Assembly (NCBI RefSeq): GCF_001439605.1
Contig: NZ_LMBX01000007.1
Span: 1 to 64,000, forward strand
From: Cytobacillus praedii
GTDB lineage: Bacteria > Bacillota > Bacilli > Bacillales > Cytobacillaceae
DNA: 64,000 nt
Reading direction: 5' to 3'
How positions within the stretch are numbered: the stretch's first letter is position 1; each line of letters opens with the position of its first letter. Made by a program: the position numbers and the translations under genes. Shown here one piece after another: positions 53,424 to 63,178 of this stretch. The notes under the pieces were generated by a model. That model was not told the DNA's origin. It did no database searches and saw nothing but the letters and a program-made list of their open reading frames with translations.

Positions 53424-54160
53424 AGAAGATTGATGTTCTTACCCTTTTTCCAGAAATGTTTGAAGGAGTTTTCGGTCACTCAATCTTAAAAAGAGCAGCT
53501 GAAAATAAGGCTGTAGAATACAATGTAGTGAACTTTAGAGTGTATGCGGATAATAAGCATCAAACGGTTGATGATTACCCCTACGGCGGAGGGGCGGGTA
53601 TGGTATTAAAGCCTCAGCCCATTTTTGATGCTGTTGCAGATTTACGTGAAAAAGGAGCTTCATCTCCACGAGTCATCCTCCTTTGCCCGCAAGGCGAGAG
53701 ATATACACAAAAAAAAGCTGAAGAGCTAGCCGCCTTAGACCATCTTATTTTTGTTTGCGGTCATTATGAGGGGTATGATGAAAGAATTAGGGAGCATGTT
53801 GTGACCGATGAAATTTCTATTGGTGATTTTGTACTAACTGGTGGTGAGCTAGGTGCAATGGTTGTCATAGACAGCGTCGTTCGCCTCCTGCCTGGTGTAC
53901 TAGGAAAGGAAGAATCTCACTTAAGCGATTCGTTTAGTACTGGCTTATTAGAACACCCGCATTATACACGTCCAGCAGACTTCAGAGGGATGAAGGTACC
54001 TGACGTTCTTATTTCAGGTAACCACCGTCTGATTGACGAATGGCGGACGAAAGAATCGTTAAGAAGGACTGTGCTGAGAAGGCCGGATTTGCTTGAACAT
54101 GTAGAATTATCGGATATACAAAAAAAGTGGCTCGAAGAAATCAAAAAAGAGAGTAAATAG
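53420..54160 (+). CDS. trmD: tRNA (guanine-37-N1)-methyltransferase
   Basis: It methylates G37 next to the anticodon and so prevents +1 frameshifts. This SPOUT-class trefoil-knot protein shows [29 protein letters not shown] and [19 protein letters not shown], where SAM binds. Length 246 residues. Fourth in the usual rpsP-(ylqCD)-rimM-trmD-rplS order. Confidence 0.97.
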   Translation: MKKIDVLTLFPEMFEGVFGHSILKRAAENKAVEYNVVNFRVYADNKHQTVDDYPYGGGAGMVLKPQPIFDAVADLREKGASSPRVILLCPQGERYTQKKAEELAALDHLIFVCGHYEGYDERIREHVVTDEISIGDFVLTGGELGAMVVIDSVVRLLPGVLGKEESHLSDSFSTGLLEHPHYTRPADFRGMKVPDVLISGNHRLIDEWRTKESLRRTVLRRPDLLEHVELSDIQKKWLEEIKKESK

Positions 54161-54162
54161 CA

Positions 54163-54191
54163 TTGATGTTGATAGCTATGTATGTTACAAT
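54163..54191 (+). promoter_or_regulatory. Promoter of rplS
   Basis: TTGATG and TACAAT are 17 bases apart, with TGT ahead of the -10 giving an extended -10. It starts just after trmD, so L19 can be made independently of the upstream genes. Confidence 0.7.
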
Positions 54192-54235
54192 ACTTTTTGT
54201 GACTTAGGCTGGAGGACTTCAGTTTTTGTCTTATT

Positions 54236-54281
54236 AAGATGTTCCGCTGCAATTGAAAGAAATGATGTGCAAGAGCATCTG
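54236..54281 (+). ncRNA. Ribosomal protein L19 leader
   Basis: AGATGTTC (54237-54244) pairs with GAGCATCT (54273-54280) around CCGCTGCAATTGAAAG and GATGTGCAA. I recall the CCGCTGCAATGAAAG and GTGCAAGA pieces from L19 leaders of other Firmicutes. It lies just before the rplS SD and may mediate autoregulation by L19. Confidence 0.65.
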
Positions 54282-54300
54282 TTGGAAGGAGTTGAAAACG

Positions 54301-54645
54301 ATGCATAAATTAATCGAAGAGATCACAAAAGAACAACTTCGTACGGACCTTCCTGCTTTCCGTCCTGGTGATACTGTACGTGTACACGTAAGTATTGTTG
54401 AGGGAACACGTGAGCGTATTCAGGTGTATGAAGGAGTTGTGATTAAGCGTCGTGGTGGTGGAATCAGCGAAACTTTTACAGTTCGTAAGATTTCTTATGG
54501 TGTAGGCGTAGAGCGTACATTCCCTGTACACACACCAAAGATTGCGAAGCTTGAAGTTATCCGTCGCGGTAAAGTACGCCGTGCGAAACTTTACTACCTA
54601 CGTAACCTACGTGGTAAAAAAGCTCGTATTAAAGAAATTCGATAA
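54301..54645 (+). CDS. rplS: 50S ribosomal protein L19
   Basis: L19 lies at the subunit interface of the ribosome. Family blocks DITKEQ-like [20 protein letters not shown] and [20 protein letters not shown] are intact. The ATG at 54301 has GGAAGGAG 9 bases upstream and gives 114 residues; an in-frame ATG at 54253 lies inside the leader hairpin and is rejected. Confidence 0.96.
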   Translation: MHKLIEEITKEQLRTDLPAFRPGDTVRVHVSIVEGTRERIQVYEGVVIKRRGGGISETFTVRKISYGVGVERTFPVHTPKIAKLEVIRRGKVRRAKLYYLRNLRGKKARIKEIR

Positions 54646-54656
54646 TAAGAAAAGCG

Positions 54657-54687
54657 GAAAGGAGCTTGTTCAACAAGCTCCTTTTTC
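54657..54687 (+). terminator. Terminator after rplS
   Basis: AAAGGAGCTTGTT and AACAAGCTCCTTT pair with a very small loop, followed by TTTTTCTT. Confidence 0.9.
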
Positions 54688-54745
54688 TTAGCAAATAAAT
54701 TTACATAATTGATCAATAATAAATATATAAGGCTCCCAACCTGAT

Positions 54746-54774
54746 TTTTCAGGAGGATTTTTGTAATATATAAT
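54746..54774 (+). promoter_or_regulatory. Possible promoter of the signal peptidase gene
   Basis: TTTTCA and TATAAT are 17 bases apart. The start point would leave a leader of about 70 bases containing the hairpin at 54795. Confidence 0.55.
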
Positions 54775-54794
54775 AATAGAGGAATATAGCGTTC

Positions 54795-54830
54795 CCATTA
54801 AAAGCATATCGTTTTTAATGGATATTTTTT
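54795..54830 (+). promoter_or_regulatory. Leader hairpin plus T run before the signal peptidase gene
   Basis: CCATTAAAA and TTTTTAATGG pair around an eight-base loop; ATATTTTTT follows. It resembles a weak, AT-rich attenuator or terminator placed after the promoter and before the gene. Confidence 0.4.
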
Positions 54831-54850
54831 AAGAGAATGGTGGGGAAATA

Positions 54851-55402
54851 ATGGCTAAGAAGAAAAATGAACTGTGGGAATGGACAAAGGCACTTATTAT
54901 TGCGGTATTATTAGCAGCAGTTATCCGATACTTTTTATTTGCACCAATAGTAGTAGATGGACTGTCGATGATGCCTACGCTGCATGATCAAGATCGAATG
55001 ATAGTGAATAAGTTCAGTTATAAAATTGGAAAACCTGAACGGTTCGATATCATTGTTTTTCATGCACCAGAAAATAAGGATTACATAAAGCGAGTCATTG
55101 GTCTCCCGGGTGATCGGATTGAGTATAAAGATGATACGCTATATGTGAATGGAAAAGCATATGAAGAACCATATCTTGATGAATACAAAAAACAAGTGAT
55201 TGATGGGCCGTTAACTGAGCCATTTACTCTTGAAGAAAAAATAGGATCGGAAACTGTTCCTGAAGGTCATCTTTTCGTTATGGGTGATAATCGCAGATAC
55301 AGTAAGGACAGCCGGCATATTGGGGCTGTTCCAATGGAAAAAGTACTAGGGAATACAGGGATTATTTATTGGCCAATAGAAGATTTTCGTATTGTAAAAT
55401 AA
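54851..55402 (+). CDS. lepB: Type I signal peptidase (SipS/LepB family)
   Basis: It cuts signal peptides of secreted proteins at the outer face of the membrane. One N-terminal TM segment (about residues 11-31) anchors it. The catalytic Ser is in VDGLSMMPTL and the catalytic Lys in YIKRVIGLPGDRI; GDNRRYSKDSR is box E. Length 183 residues, the short Bacillus form. B. subtilis has no sip gene at this place, but other Bacillus groups do. GGTGGGG lies 6 bases before the ATG. Confidence 0.94.
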   Translation: MAKKKNELWEWTKALIIAVLLAAVIRYFLFAPIVVDGLSMMPTLHDQDRMIVNKFSYKIGKPERFDIIVFHAPENKDYIKRVIGLPGDRIEYKDDTLYVNGKAYEEPYLDEYKKQVIDGPLTEPFTLEEKIGSETVPEGHLFVMGDNRRYSKDSRHIGAVPMEKVLGNTGIIYWPIEDFRIVK

Positions 55403-55525
55403 ACGATGAGAAAGCATTCAGTTCAAGACTGTTTGCTTCTCATCCACCTCTCATCTTCTCCCCTCAATAAGTACCATTATTCATCTTTAATAACATCTAA
55501 AATTTTACAATTGGAGGTGGCAGCC

Positions 55526-56398
55526 TTGACCATTCAATGGTTTCCGGGTCACATGGCGAAAGCCCGCAGACAGGTAACAGAAAAACTAAAGCTTGTAGAC
55601 ATCATCTTTGAACTTGTCGATGCTAGAATTCCATATTCTTCTAGAAATCCAATGATCGATGAAATTATTCAACATAAACCAAGATTAGTTCTTCTTAATA
55701 AAGCGGACATGGCAGATAAAGAAGCGACAAAGCAATGGATTAAATATTTCAAAGAGAAGGGGATAAAGGCTCTTGCTATCAATTCTCAGGCAGGACAAGG
55801 CATGAAAGAAATTGTCGCTGCATCTGAGGAGATACTTCAGGAGAAATTTGATCGTATGAGAGCAAAGGGTGTGAGACCTAGAGCGATACGCGCCATGATT
55901 GTTGGGATTCCGAATGCTGGAAAATCTACGTTAATTAACAGACTTGCCAAGAAAAATATTGCTAAAACAGGAAATACTCCTGGGGTTACGAAGGCGCAAC
56001 AGTGGATTAAAGTAGGAAAGGAACTAGAATTACTTGATACACCGGGGATTTTATGGCCGAAATTCGAAGATCAAGAGGTCGGATTAAAACTGGCGCTTAC
56101 AGGTGCAATAAAGGATACCATATTAAACTTGCAAGACATTGCTGTATTTGCCCTGCGTTTTCTTGAAAAAAAATATCCTGAGCGATTGAAAGAGCGATTT
56201 CAAATTGAAGTCATTCCTGAAGACATTGTTGAATTGTTTGATGCAATTGGCAAAGTAAGAGGATGTCTCATGGGACGCGGAGAAATTGATTATGATAAAG
56301 TAACAGAACTAGTAATTAGAGAATTTCGTACAGAGAAATTAGGATCCATTACTTTGGAACGCCCAGAGGACTTATTAGAATTATCCAATGAACAATAA
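55526..56398 (+). CDS. rbgA: Ribosome biogenesis GTPase RbgA (YlqF)
   Basis: RbgA is needed for late 50S assembly. It is a circularly permuted GTPase: G4 LLNKADMA precedes G1 [14 protein letters not shown] and G3 [10 protein letters not shown]. The family start [17 protein letters not shown] is reached from the TTG at 55526, with GGAGGTGG 5 bases upstream, giving 290 residues. The ORF runs upstream to 55406 but that part is not related to the family. The C-terminal rRNA-binding domain is complete. Confidence 0.95.
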   Translation: MTIQWFPGHMAKARRQVTEKLKLVDIIFELVDARIPYSSRNPMIDEIIQHKPRLVLLNKADMADKEATKQWIKYFKEKGIKALAINSQAGQGMKEIVAASEEILQEKFDRMRAKGVRPRAIRAMIVGIPNAGKSTLINRLAKKNIAKTGNTPGVTKAQQWIKVGKELELLDTPGILWPKFEDQEVGLKLALTGAIKDTILNLQDIAVFALRFLEKKYPERLKERFQIEVIPEDIVELFDAIGKVRGCLMGRGEIDYDKVTELVIREFRTEKLGSITLERPEDLLELSNEQ

Positions 56399-56413
56399 AT
56401 ATCATTTAGCACT

Positions 56414-56450
56414 TAAGGCCTTCTCCTTATAGAAGGCCTTCATTTTTTTT
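56414..56450 (+). terminator. Terminator after rbgA
   Basis: AAGGCCTTCT and AGAAGGCCTT pair around CCTTAT and are followed by CA and eight T. Confidence 0.85.
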
Positions 56451-56495
56451 ACAAAACGCCGATACATAGGGTATAGATGTAAAAGGGGAAAAATC

Positions 56496-57269
56496 ATGAG
56501 AAAGATAAGTATTCGTGAAATCGAAGAAAAATTAACCGCAGATGCCTGCTTAGACGATTCGTTTATTGAATTTCTTGCCAATGATGAGCGAAAGGGTGTT
56601 CAACAGCTTTTAAAAAAGTGGCACAGACGGAAGGAAGAAGAAAAAAAGGTACACGAAAAATATGTGGAAATGTCTTTGTATGAACAGAAATACAAAAATC
56701 TTGGCTATCAACATATTGCAGGTATTGATGAAGTGGGAAGGGGCCCGCTAGCAGGGCCTGTTGTAACTGCAGCAGTTATATTACCAGACGATTTTTATTT
56801 GCCTGGTCTTGATGACTCGAAAAAGCTTTCAGAACAAAAACGTGAAGAATATTTTGAAATTATTCAGGCCACAGCAACAGCAATTGGTGTTGGAATGATT
56901 CATGTCGACGAGATAGATCGGATAAATATTTATGAAGCGACAAAAAAGGCAATGAAAGCAGCTATTATCGATTTAAATGTCCAGCCTGATTTTCTGCTTA
57001 TCGATGCAGTCAAACTTAACACTCCTTATCCATATGAAGCAATTATTAAAGGCGATGGAAAAAGTATATCGATTGCAGCAGCCTCAATCATTGCTAAGGT
57101 AACTCGTGACCGGATAATGTCTGATATAGGCGAGGAGTACCCTGAGTATGGGTTTGCTAAGCATATGGGCTATGGAACGAAAGAGCATCTCGCTGCCATT
57201 CAAAAGTTTGGTATAACTCCCTATCATCGAAAAAGCTTTTCTCCGATAAAGGAGTATACAGAAAAATAA
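56496..57269 (+). CDS. rnhB: Ribonuclease HII
   Basis: It nicks RNA-DNA hybrids and single ribonucleotides in DNA. After an N-terminal extension of about 70 residues typical of Bacillus, the catalytic domain shows IDEVGRGPLAGPVVTAA, LDDSKKLSE, and DFLLIDAVKL; the acidic residues D, E, D, D form the active site. Length 257 residues. The end HRKSFSPIK is typical. Confidence 0.96.
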   Translation: MRKISIREIEEKLTADACLDDSFIEFLANDERKGVQQLLKKWHRRKEEEKKVHEKYVEMSLYEQKYKNLGYQHIAGIDEVGRGPLAGPVVTAAVILPDDFYLPGLDDSKKLSEQKREEYFEIIQATATAIGVGMIHVDEIDRINIYEATKKAMKAAIIDLNVQPDFLLIDAVKLNTPYPYEAIIKGDGKSISIAAASIIAKVTRDRIMSDIGEEYPEYGFAKHMGYGTKEHLAAIQKFGITPYHRKSFSPIKEYTEK

Positions 57270-57304
57270 TAAGCAGGATTGGAAAATAGGAAGAAGGTGA
57301 ATGC

Positions 57305-59224
57305 ATGCGAGCCTCGAATATCGTTCAGGATCTAATCAAACAAGATAAACTAACGACGAATAGACCTCTTACCTTTCGGTCAGGGCAGATTATTAGCGGC
57401 AAGGTTTTGAAGCTCTTTCCGAATCAGATAGCTGAAGTGCAAGTTGGCTCTCAAAAGGTTATTGCGCAATTAGAAGTGGGTCTTTCCGTCAATGACCGTC
57501 ACTTTTTTCAGGTTCAATCGATTGATGGACAAGTACAGCTAAAAGTATTGGAATCACCAGGTTTAAATGGAAAGCAGCCCTCTGTAGAGAATCTTTTAAA
57601 GCAGCTGAATCTTCCGGTTACAAAAGAAAATATTTCCTTGCTTCAATTCTTCTTGAGGGAACAGCTTCCGATTACAAAGGAAACTATACATATGGCAGCT
57701 GAATGGCTAAAAAGCAGCGACTCGTTTCAGGAAGGATTGGAAGGGATAAGATTATTGCTGACAAAGCAGCTCCCATTTACTAAAGATGTTTTCCATTCCC
57801 TGACTACTGTTCTAAAAAATGAACCGATGTCCTTGTTATTGGAGAACTTATTAACAAAATTCAAGGGAGAAAATCCAACTGAGTCTAGTAATAAGCTAAC
57901 AGCATTACTAACAGAAATGACGATGACTGAAAAAGAAAAAATGAGCAATGTTGCATTAATGAAGCTAGTAAAAGACTGGCTTAGTTCAACTGATCAACAA
58001 AAATCTAAATCAGCCTTCCATTTCCTTCAGAATACAGGGTTCATTTCCTCTCATGCGAATGAAGAGAGTATGGTCCAGCAAGCTCTGCAAAAATGGTCAA
58101 AAGCAGCCATGGTGCAAACAAAAAATAGTTCAGGGTTAAATATTATTCCTGAATTAGTTGAGAACAATCGGACAGGCAGCAGAGAGGGACTTATTTTAAC
58201 CTTAACAAAGCTTCAAACTATCCTAAAAAATGATGTAAACGGCAGCTTAGAATCAAAAGCTTTAAGTGAGATTCAGAAAATCCTATCGGACATAAGAGGA
58301 TCTAACATTGCTCCACCTTTAAGTGGAAGGGATATGACAACGATAGCAAAAGCCATTTTTCAAGTGTTAGCACAAGAGTCAGACAGGATGGAAATCCCTG
58401 CCCGTACAGCCGAATGGAAGCAAGTTCTTCCCATCTTAAACCAATCGGAGCAGTCACTCTCTAAACTAGCTAATATGCTATTCATGAATCAGGAAAGTTT
58501 GTCCAAAAATCAATCGAATGACGAACACATACTTATAGAACAAATGAAAAATGACATAAAAATAGCAGGCATGCAGTGGGGGAATTCACAAGCAGTTAAG
58601 GATCAGATTAAACATTTAATCCAATCAATCGGCCTTTCCTATGAGCATGAACTGTTAAATGTACTGAAAAATCCAGAAGGCGATGCAGTTAACAAAGCAG
58701 AGACTCTTAAACCGCTTCTAATGCAGCTGTTATCGGAGGAATCCTCACCCGCAATAAAAGATGCGGCAGAGAAGCTATTATTCAAAATAACAGGCTTCCA
58801 AGTGCTCTCACAGGAGGTTGGACCTCTTCAGCAATATATATTTCAAGTTCCGCTGTCTTTATGGGAAATGAAATCAGACTTAACGATGCAATGGAGTGGA
58901 CGTAAGACTGAAAATGGCAAGATTGATCCCAATTTCTGCCGGGTACTTTTCTATCTAAATCTGAGTCAATTGAAAGAAACAATCGTAGATTTACAAGTGC
59001 AGAACAGGGTCATGAACCTATCGATTTTTAATGAGCGGGCTGATATAAGAATGCTGGCAGCTCCTTTCATTGCTCAGTTAAAGGAAAATTTAACAAAGAT
59101 CAATTATCAGCTGTCATCTATAGTTTTTGAGAAACCGAAAGATGAGAAGGTGAATACATTGAAGGCGGCCATTTCTGCGCGTTCTGCAATGAGTCATGTT
59201 AATGGGGTTGATTTTCGAATATGA
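57305..59224 (+). CDS. ylqG: YlqG: FliK-like hook-length control family protein
   Basis: The 639-residue protein has no signal peptide or TM segment. Residues about 20-85 form a beta-rich unit (SGQIISGKVLKLFPNQIAEV). Three copies of LP-x-TK start helical repeats at about 103, 121 and 156. A long, poorly conserved Gln/Ser/Asn-rich middle follows. The end, from about residue 510, resembles the FliK C-terminal domain (VPLSLWEMKSDLTMQWSG, then MLAAPFIAQLKENL). It overlaps ylqH, a stand-alone FlhB C-domain, by four bases. FliK and FlhB act as partners in flagellar export, so the pairing supports the reading. Function is unknown. It is longer than the B. subtilis homologue as I recall it. Confidence 0.7.
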   Translation: MRASNIVQDLIKQDKLTTNRPLTFRSGQIISGKVLKLFPNQIAEVQVGSQKVIAQLEVGLSVNDRHFFQVQSIDGQVQLKVLESPGLNGKQPSVENLLKQLNLPVTKENISLLQFFLREQLPITKETIHMAAEWLKSSDSFQEGLEGIRLLLTKQLPFTKDVFHSLTTVLKNEPMSLLLENLLTKFKGENPTESSNKLTALLTEMTMTEKEKMSNVALMKLVKDWLSSTDQQKSKSAFHFLQNTGFISSHANEESMVQQALQKWSKAAMVQTKNSSGLNIIPELVENNRTGSREGLILTLTKLQTILKNDVNGSLESKALSEIQKILSDIRGSNIAPPLSGRDMTTIAKAIFQVLAQESDRMEIPARTAEWKQVLPILNQSEQSLSKLANMLFMNQESLSKNQSNDEHILIEQMKNDIKIAGMQWGNSQAVKDQIKHLIQSIGLSYEHELLNVLKNPEGDAVNKAETLKPLLMQLLSEESSPAIKDAAEKLLFKITGFQVLSQEVGPLQQYIFQVPLSLWEMKSDLTMQWSGRKTENGKIDPNFCRVLFYLNLSQLKETIVDLQVQNRVMNLSIFNERADIRMLAAPFIAQLKENLTKINYQLSSIVFEKPKDEKVNTLKAAISARSAMSHVNGVDFRI

Positions 59225-59499
59225 AAAAGAAGGAGAAGCATCTGAGGAAAGAAGCAGTTGCTTTATCATATAATAAATATGGGCATGATATTCCGCGCGT
59301 GATTGCTAAGGGAAAGGGCGTAGTTGCCGAAAATATCCTTGATCAAGCAAAGGAACATCAAGTTCCTATTCAAGAGGATCCATCTTTAGTCGAGCTTCTG
59401 GGCAAGCTAGAAATAAATGAGCAAATCCCAGAGGAACTATTTCAAGCGGTTGCTGAAATCTTTGCATTTATTTACCGTACTGATCAAGCGGCGAAATAA
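59221..59499 (+). CDS. ylqH: YlqH: stand-alone FlhB C-terminal domain protein
   Basis: The 92-residue product aligns with the cytoplasmic end of FlhB: AVALSYNKYGHDIPRVIAKG, then AKEHQVPIQEDPSLVELLG and IPEELFQAVAEIFAFIYR. In FlhB this part is released by self-cleavage at NPTH. Here the matching place reads HLRKEAVAL, so the cleavage motif is missing and the protein starts about where the cut fragment would. No TM domain is present. ATGA overlap with ylqG suggests they act together. It could be an export-gate partner or a relic of a flagellar gene. Confidence 0.88.
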   Translation: MKKKEKHLRKEAVALSYNKYGHDIPRVIAKGKGVVAENILDQAKEHQVPIQEDPSLVELLGKLEINEQIPEELFQAVAEIFAFIYRTDQAAK

Positions 59500-59693
59500 C
59501 ACAGGTGAATTTTTCACAATCAATCCAATTTTGATAAATTTGTGGGGAGTTTGTTTTAATCAAATTCCCTATTTTTTTATATTGAAAAAGTAATTTTTCT
59601 ACTAAAGAATGCAAATATTGTAATGAGGATAGGATTATTTCGATTCAGAATTTTATAAATTTTAAAAGAAATATAATATTTCCTCAATAAAGG

Positions 59694-59735
59694 TGGACAA
59701 GGTTTGTGTAGTTTTATAAAATGAAAGCGCAGTCT
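59694..59735 (+). promoter_or_regulatory. sucCD promoter with a CcpA (cre) site
   Basis: TGGACA (59694-59699) and TAAAAT (59717-59722) are 17 bases apart. ATGAAAGCGCAGTCT at 59721-59735 fits every fixed position of the cre consensus WTGNAANCGNWNNCW and overlaps the -10 box. CcpA binding here would repress sucCD during growth on good sugars. The AT-rich stretch 59500-59690 shows no gene. Confidence 0.65.
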
Positions 59736-59768
59736 ATTTTTTGTAAAGAGCTTATAGGAGGATGGGAA

Positions 59769-60929
59769 ATGAATATCCATGAGTACCAAGGTAAAGAAAT
59801 CCTCAGAAAATACGGGGTAGCAGTACCAAACGGAAAAGTTGCATTCACAGTTGAAGAAGCTGTTGAAGCGGCTAAAGAATTAGGCACACAGGTTTGTGTA
59901 GTGAAAGCACAAATTCATGCTGGCGGCCGCGGGAAGGCTGGCGGTGTTAAAGTTGCGAAAAATTTAGATGAAGTTCGTACATATGCTAATGAAATTCTTG
60001 GCAAAACACTTGTTACGCACCAAACAGGTCCTGAAGGAAAAGAAGTTAAGCGCCTGCTAATTGAAGAGGGCTGTGACATTAAAAAAGAATACTATATTGG
60101 TCTAGTTCTAGATCGTGCAACATCACGTGTAGTTCTGATGGCTTCTGAAGAAGGCGGAACAGAAATTGAAGAAGTAGCAGAAAAGACACCTGAGAAAATT
60201 TTTAAAGAAGAAATTGATCCAGTTGTTGGGTTAAGCGCATACCAAGCACGACGTATCGCATTTAACATCAATATTCCGAAAGAGCTGGTTGGACAAGCGG
60301 TTAAGTTCATGATGAGTTTATATACAGCTTATATTGAAAAGGATTGCTCAATTGCTGAAATCAATCCATTAGTTGTCACAGGCGACGGAAAAGTTATGGC
60401 ATTGGATGCAAAATTAAACTTTGATTCAAACGCGTTATACCGTCAAAAAGACGTACTAGAATATCGTGACCTTGAAGAAGAAGATGCGAAAGAAATTGAA
60501 GCATCAAAATATGACCTTAGCTATATTTCGTTAGAGGGAAATATCGGCTGTATGGTTAACGGAGCAGGTCTTGCGATGTCTACAATGGACATAATCAAAC
60601 ATTATGGCGGCGATCCGGCTAATTTCCTTGATGTTGGGGGCGGTGCTACAGCAGAAAAGGTTACGGAAGCATTCAAGATCATTCTTTCTGATCAAAATGT
60701 AAAAGGTATTTTCGTTAATATCTTTGGTGGAATCATGAAGTGTGACGTTATCGCAACAGGCGTTGTTGAAGCTGCTAAGCAAGTTGGCTTGAAAGTACCA
60801 TTAGTTGTACGTTTAGAAGGTACGAATGTAGACTTAGGAAAGAAAATTCTTGCAGAATCTGATATTGAGATTGTTGCAGCAGAGTCTATGGCTGACGGAG
60901 CACAAAAAATCGTTTCCTTAGTTGGCTAA
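59769..60929 (+). CDS. sucC: Succinyl-CoA ligase (ADP-forming) beta subunit
   Basis: The enzyme converts succinyl-CoA to succinate with ATP formation in the TCA cycle. The ATP-grasp domain starts [20 protein letters not shown] and holds [16 protein letters not shown]; the C-terminal CoA-ligase part shows [15 protein letters not shown]. The ATG at 59769 has AGGAGG 7 bases upstream, giving 386 residues; the in-frame ATG at 59721 lies inside the cre site. sucD follows 29 bases later. Confidence 0.97.
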   Translation: MNIHEYQGKEILRKYGVAVPNGKVAFTVEEAVEAAKELGTQVCVVKAQIHAGGRGKAGGVKVAKNLDEVRTYANEILGKTLVTHQTGPEGKEVKRLLIEEGCDIKKEYYIGLVLDRATSRVVLMASEEGGTEIEEVAEKTPEKIFKEEIDPVVGLSAYQARRIAFNINIPKELVGQAVKFMMSLYTAYIEKDCSIAEINPLVVTGDGKVMALDAKLNFDSNALYRQKDVLEYRDLEEEDAKEIEASKYDLSYISLEGNIGCMVNGAGLAMSTMDIIKHYGGDPANFLDVGGGATAEKVTEAFKIILSDQNVKGIFVNIFGGIMKCDVIATGVVEAAKQVGLKVPLVVRLEGTNVDLGKKILAESDIEIVAAESMADGAQKIVSLVG

Positions 60930-60958
60930 GCTACTTGAGATAAGAAAGGGGAATTGAC

Positions 60959-61861
60959 GTGAGCGTTTTTATTAATAAAGATACGAAGGTTATTGTTCAA
61001 GGAATTACGGGTTCAACAGCCCTTTTTCATACAAAACAAATGCTTGAATATGGTACAAAAATTGTTGGAGGAACTTCACCTGGGAAAGGTGGTTCTGAAG
61101 TTGAGGGAGTGCCTGTATTCAATACAGTACAAGAAGCAGTAAAAGCTACTGGCGCAACCGCTTCTGTTATTTACGTTCCAGCTCCTTTTGCAGCGGATGC
61201 AATTTTAGAAGCAGTTGATGCAGAATTAGATTTAGCAATCTGTATTACTGAGCATATCCCAGTTTTAGATATGGTTAAAGTGAAACGCTATATGGAAGGC
61301 AAGAAAACGCGCCTAGTTGGACCAAACTGTCCTGGTGTGATTACACCTGATGAATGTAAAATTGGCATTATGCCTGGATACATCCATACAAAAGGCCATG
61401 TTGGCGTTGTTTCCCGTTCTGGAACATTAACTTACGAAGCGGTTCATCAATTAACTGAAGCGGGCATTGGACAAACAACAGCTGTTGGTATCGGTGGCGA
61501 TCCAGTTAACGGAACAAACTTTATCGATGTATTAAAGGCGTTCAATGAAGATCCTGAAACATATGCTGTGATCATGATCGGTGAAATTGGCGGTACGGCT
61601 GAAGAAGAAGCTGCTGAATGGGTGAAAGCGAATATGACTAAGCCTGTAGTAGGCTTTATTGGCGGGCGTACGGCACCTCCTGGAAAGCGTATGGGCCATG
61701 CTGGGGCAATTATTTCAGGCGGTAAAGGTACAGCTGATGAGAAAATCCGTGTAATGAACGAATGCGGCATTGAAGTGGCAGATACACCATCTGTTATGGG
61801 TGAAACATTAATTAAAGTCCTTAAAGAAAAAGGCCTTTATGACAAGTGTAAGACACATTAA
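60959..61861 (+). CDS. sucD: Succinyl-CoA ligase (ADP-forming) alpha subunit
   Basis: The alpha subunit binds CoA and carries the phosphohistidine. The CoA-binding domain starts [20 protein letters not shown]; the active His lies in [17 protein letters not shown]. Length 300 residues. The start is GTG at 60959 with AAAGGGG 8 bases upstream. A hairpin follows the gene. Confidence 0.97.
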   Translation: MSVFINKDTKVIVQGITGSTALFHTKQMLEYGTKIVGGTSPGKGGSEVEGVPVFNTVQEAVKATGATASVIYVPAPFAADAILEAVDAELDLAICITEHIPVLDMVKVKRYMEGKKTRLVGPNCPGVITPDECKIGIMPGYIHTKGHVGVVSRSGTLTYEAVHQLTEAGIGQTTAVGIGGDPVNGTNFIDVLKAFNEDPETYAVIMIGEIGGTAEEEAAEWVKANMTKPVVGFIGGRTAPPGKRMGHAGAIISGGKGTADEKIRVMNECGIEVADTPSVMGETLIKVLKEKGLYDKCKTH

Positions 61862-61885
61862 TAAAAGAATATAAAACACTAATGC

Positions 61886-61914
61886 TAAGTCCCCCTAAAT
61901 AGGGGGACTATTTA
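61886..61914 (+). terminator. Terminator-like hairpin after sucD
   Basis: AGTCCCCCT and AGGGGGACT pair with an AAA loop; only ATTTAT follows, so termination may be partial. Confidence 0.65.
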
Positions 61915-61980
61915 TGCATCTATCCCCAAAATGTATTTCCTCAACTCTATTCCAATTTAATAATAGGAGGTCCTCCCCCA

Positions 61981-62844
61981 ATGGACGATTTTACAAAAAG
62001 GCTAGTTCATTTGCATCATTGTAAAGGAATTGGCTGGAAGACAATTTATTATCTATTAAAATCTGACCCTGAGCTCAAATCTCTTTATCATATCAACTTT
62101 GAACATTTGTATCTTCAAAACTCTTCCTCAATTACAGCTCTCAATGACCTTCATTCTGATCTAATTCATGAAAAAATCCGACAATATTTTCTAAATGATA
62201 TTCGAATAATTACCATTTTTGATGAGGAATACCCACCTTTATTAAAGGAAACCTATCAGCCTCCCTGGGTTATTTATGCAAAAGGGGATATACGCCTATT
62301 AAAAAAAGAAAATCTATTAGCTGTTGTTGGTTCAAGACAATATACAGAATACGGTGAAAATGCCATAAAATATATAATACCGAAATTAATAGAGAAAGGA
62401 ATTGTTATTGTTAGCGGGCTAGCCATGGGTATTGATGCGATTGCTCATCATGCTGCAATCCAGAATAATGGGCACACAATTGGGGTTATAGCTGGTGGTC
62501 TATTTCATATTTATCCAAATGCAAATAAGAATCTGGCAGCAGAAATGATGAAAAATCAATTGCTTATTTCAGAATACCCCCCATATACTAAACCTGACAG
62601 ATGGCAATTCCCGATGAGAAATCGGATTATAAGCGGAATCAGCAAAGGAACATTCATTGTTCAGGCTAAAAGAAAAAGTGGATCACTGATCACTGCAAAC
62701 TATGCTGTACAGGAAGGAAGAGAAGTATTCGCCCTGCCTGGCAGTATATTCAGTCCCTATTCAAAGGGTACAAATGAGCTGCTTCAGCAGGGGGCGAAAT
62801 TAGTTAATACACCGGATGATATTTTAGAAGAATTGATATATTAA
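61981..62844 (+). CDS. dprA: DNA processing protein DprA (Smf)
   Basis: DprA protects incoming single-stranded DNA and loads RecA during transformation. A short N-terminal helical domain is followed by the Rossmann-like core: VVGSRQYTEYGENA, IVSGLAMGIDAIAHHAA, FPMRNRIISGISKGT and AKRKSGSLITANYA. Length 287 residues, close to normal. AGGAGG lies ahead of the ATG. Its presence fits potential competence but does not prove it. It lies between sucCD and topA as in B. subtilis. Confidence 0.95.
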   Translation: MDDFTKRLVHLHHCKGIGWKTIYYLLKSDPELKSLYHINFEHLYLQNSSSITALNDLHSDLIHEKIRQYFLNDIRIITIFDEEYPPLLKETYQPPWVIYAKGDIRLLKKENLLAVVGSRQYTEYGENAIKYIIPKLIEKGIVIVSGLAMGIDAIAHHAAIQNNGHTIGVIAGGLFHIYPNANKNLAAEMMKNQLLISEYPPYTKPDRWQFPMRNRIISGISKGTFIVQAKRKSGSLITANYAVQEGREVFALPGSIFSPYSKGTNELLQQGAKLVNTPDDILEELIY

Positions 62845-62930
62845 TCTTTATGTATTATTTTTAATAAATTGCTGTATAATTTCTAAAAAACATATTCTTT
62901 AGATTTATACTTAGATATGTGTTAAAGTAT

Positions 62931-62990
62931 AAAAGCGCTTTCGAAACATTACGATTATGTTTGACAAATATGTAATATATGTACAATAAT
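62931..62990 (+). promoter_or_regulatory. topA promoter region with a cre-like palindrome
   Basis: AAAGCGCTTT (about 62932-62941) is a perfect palindrome and the core of a cre site, with two mismatches in the outer positions. TTGACA at 62961 with AATAAT at 62985 (18-base spacing) is a likely promoter. The remaining AT-rich leader up to topA, about 190 bases, shows no gene. Confidence 0.4.
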
Positions 62991-63178
62991 AATGGAGAAT
63001 TTCATGCTAGTAATAAAATGAATATACATTTCCTATACAAAATGAAATGCAAACAATTTTAAGTGAAAAAAATTTTACCATTGTCATTTATTAATATAGA
63101 AACCATATGGTGATCTGAAGAATGATAAAAATGATCGTATGTAACTAATTTAAAAATCCCTCTTAAGGAGGACTATTG

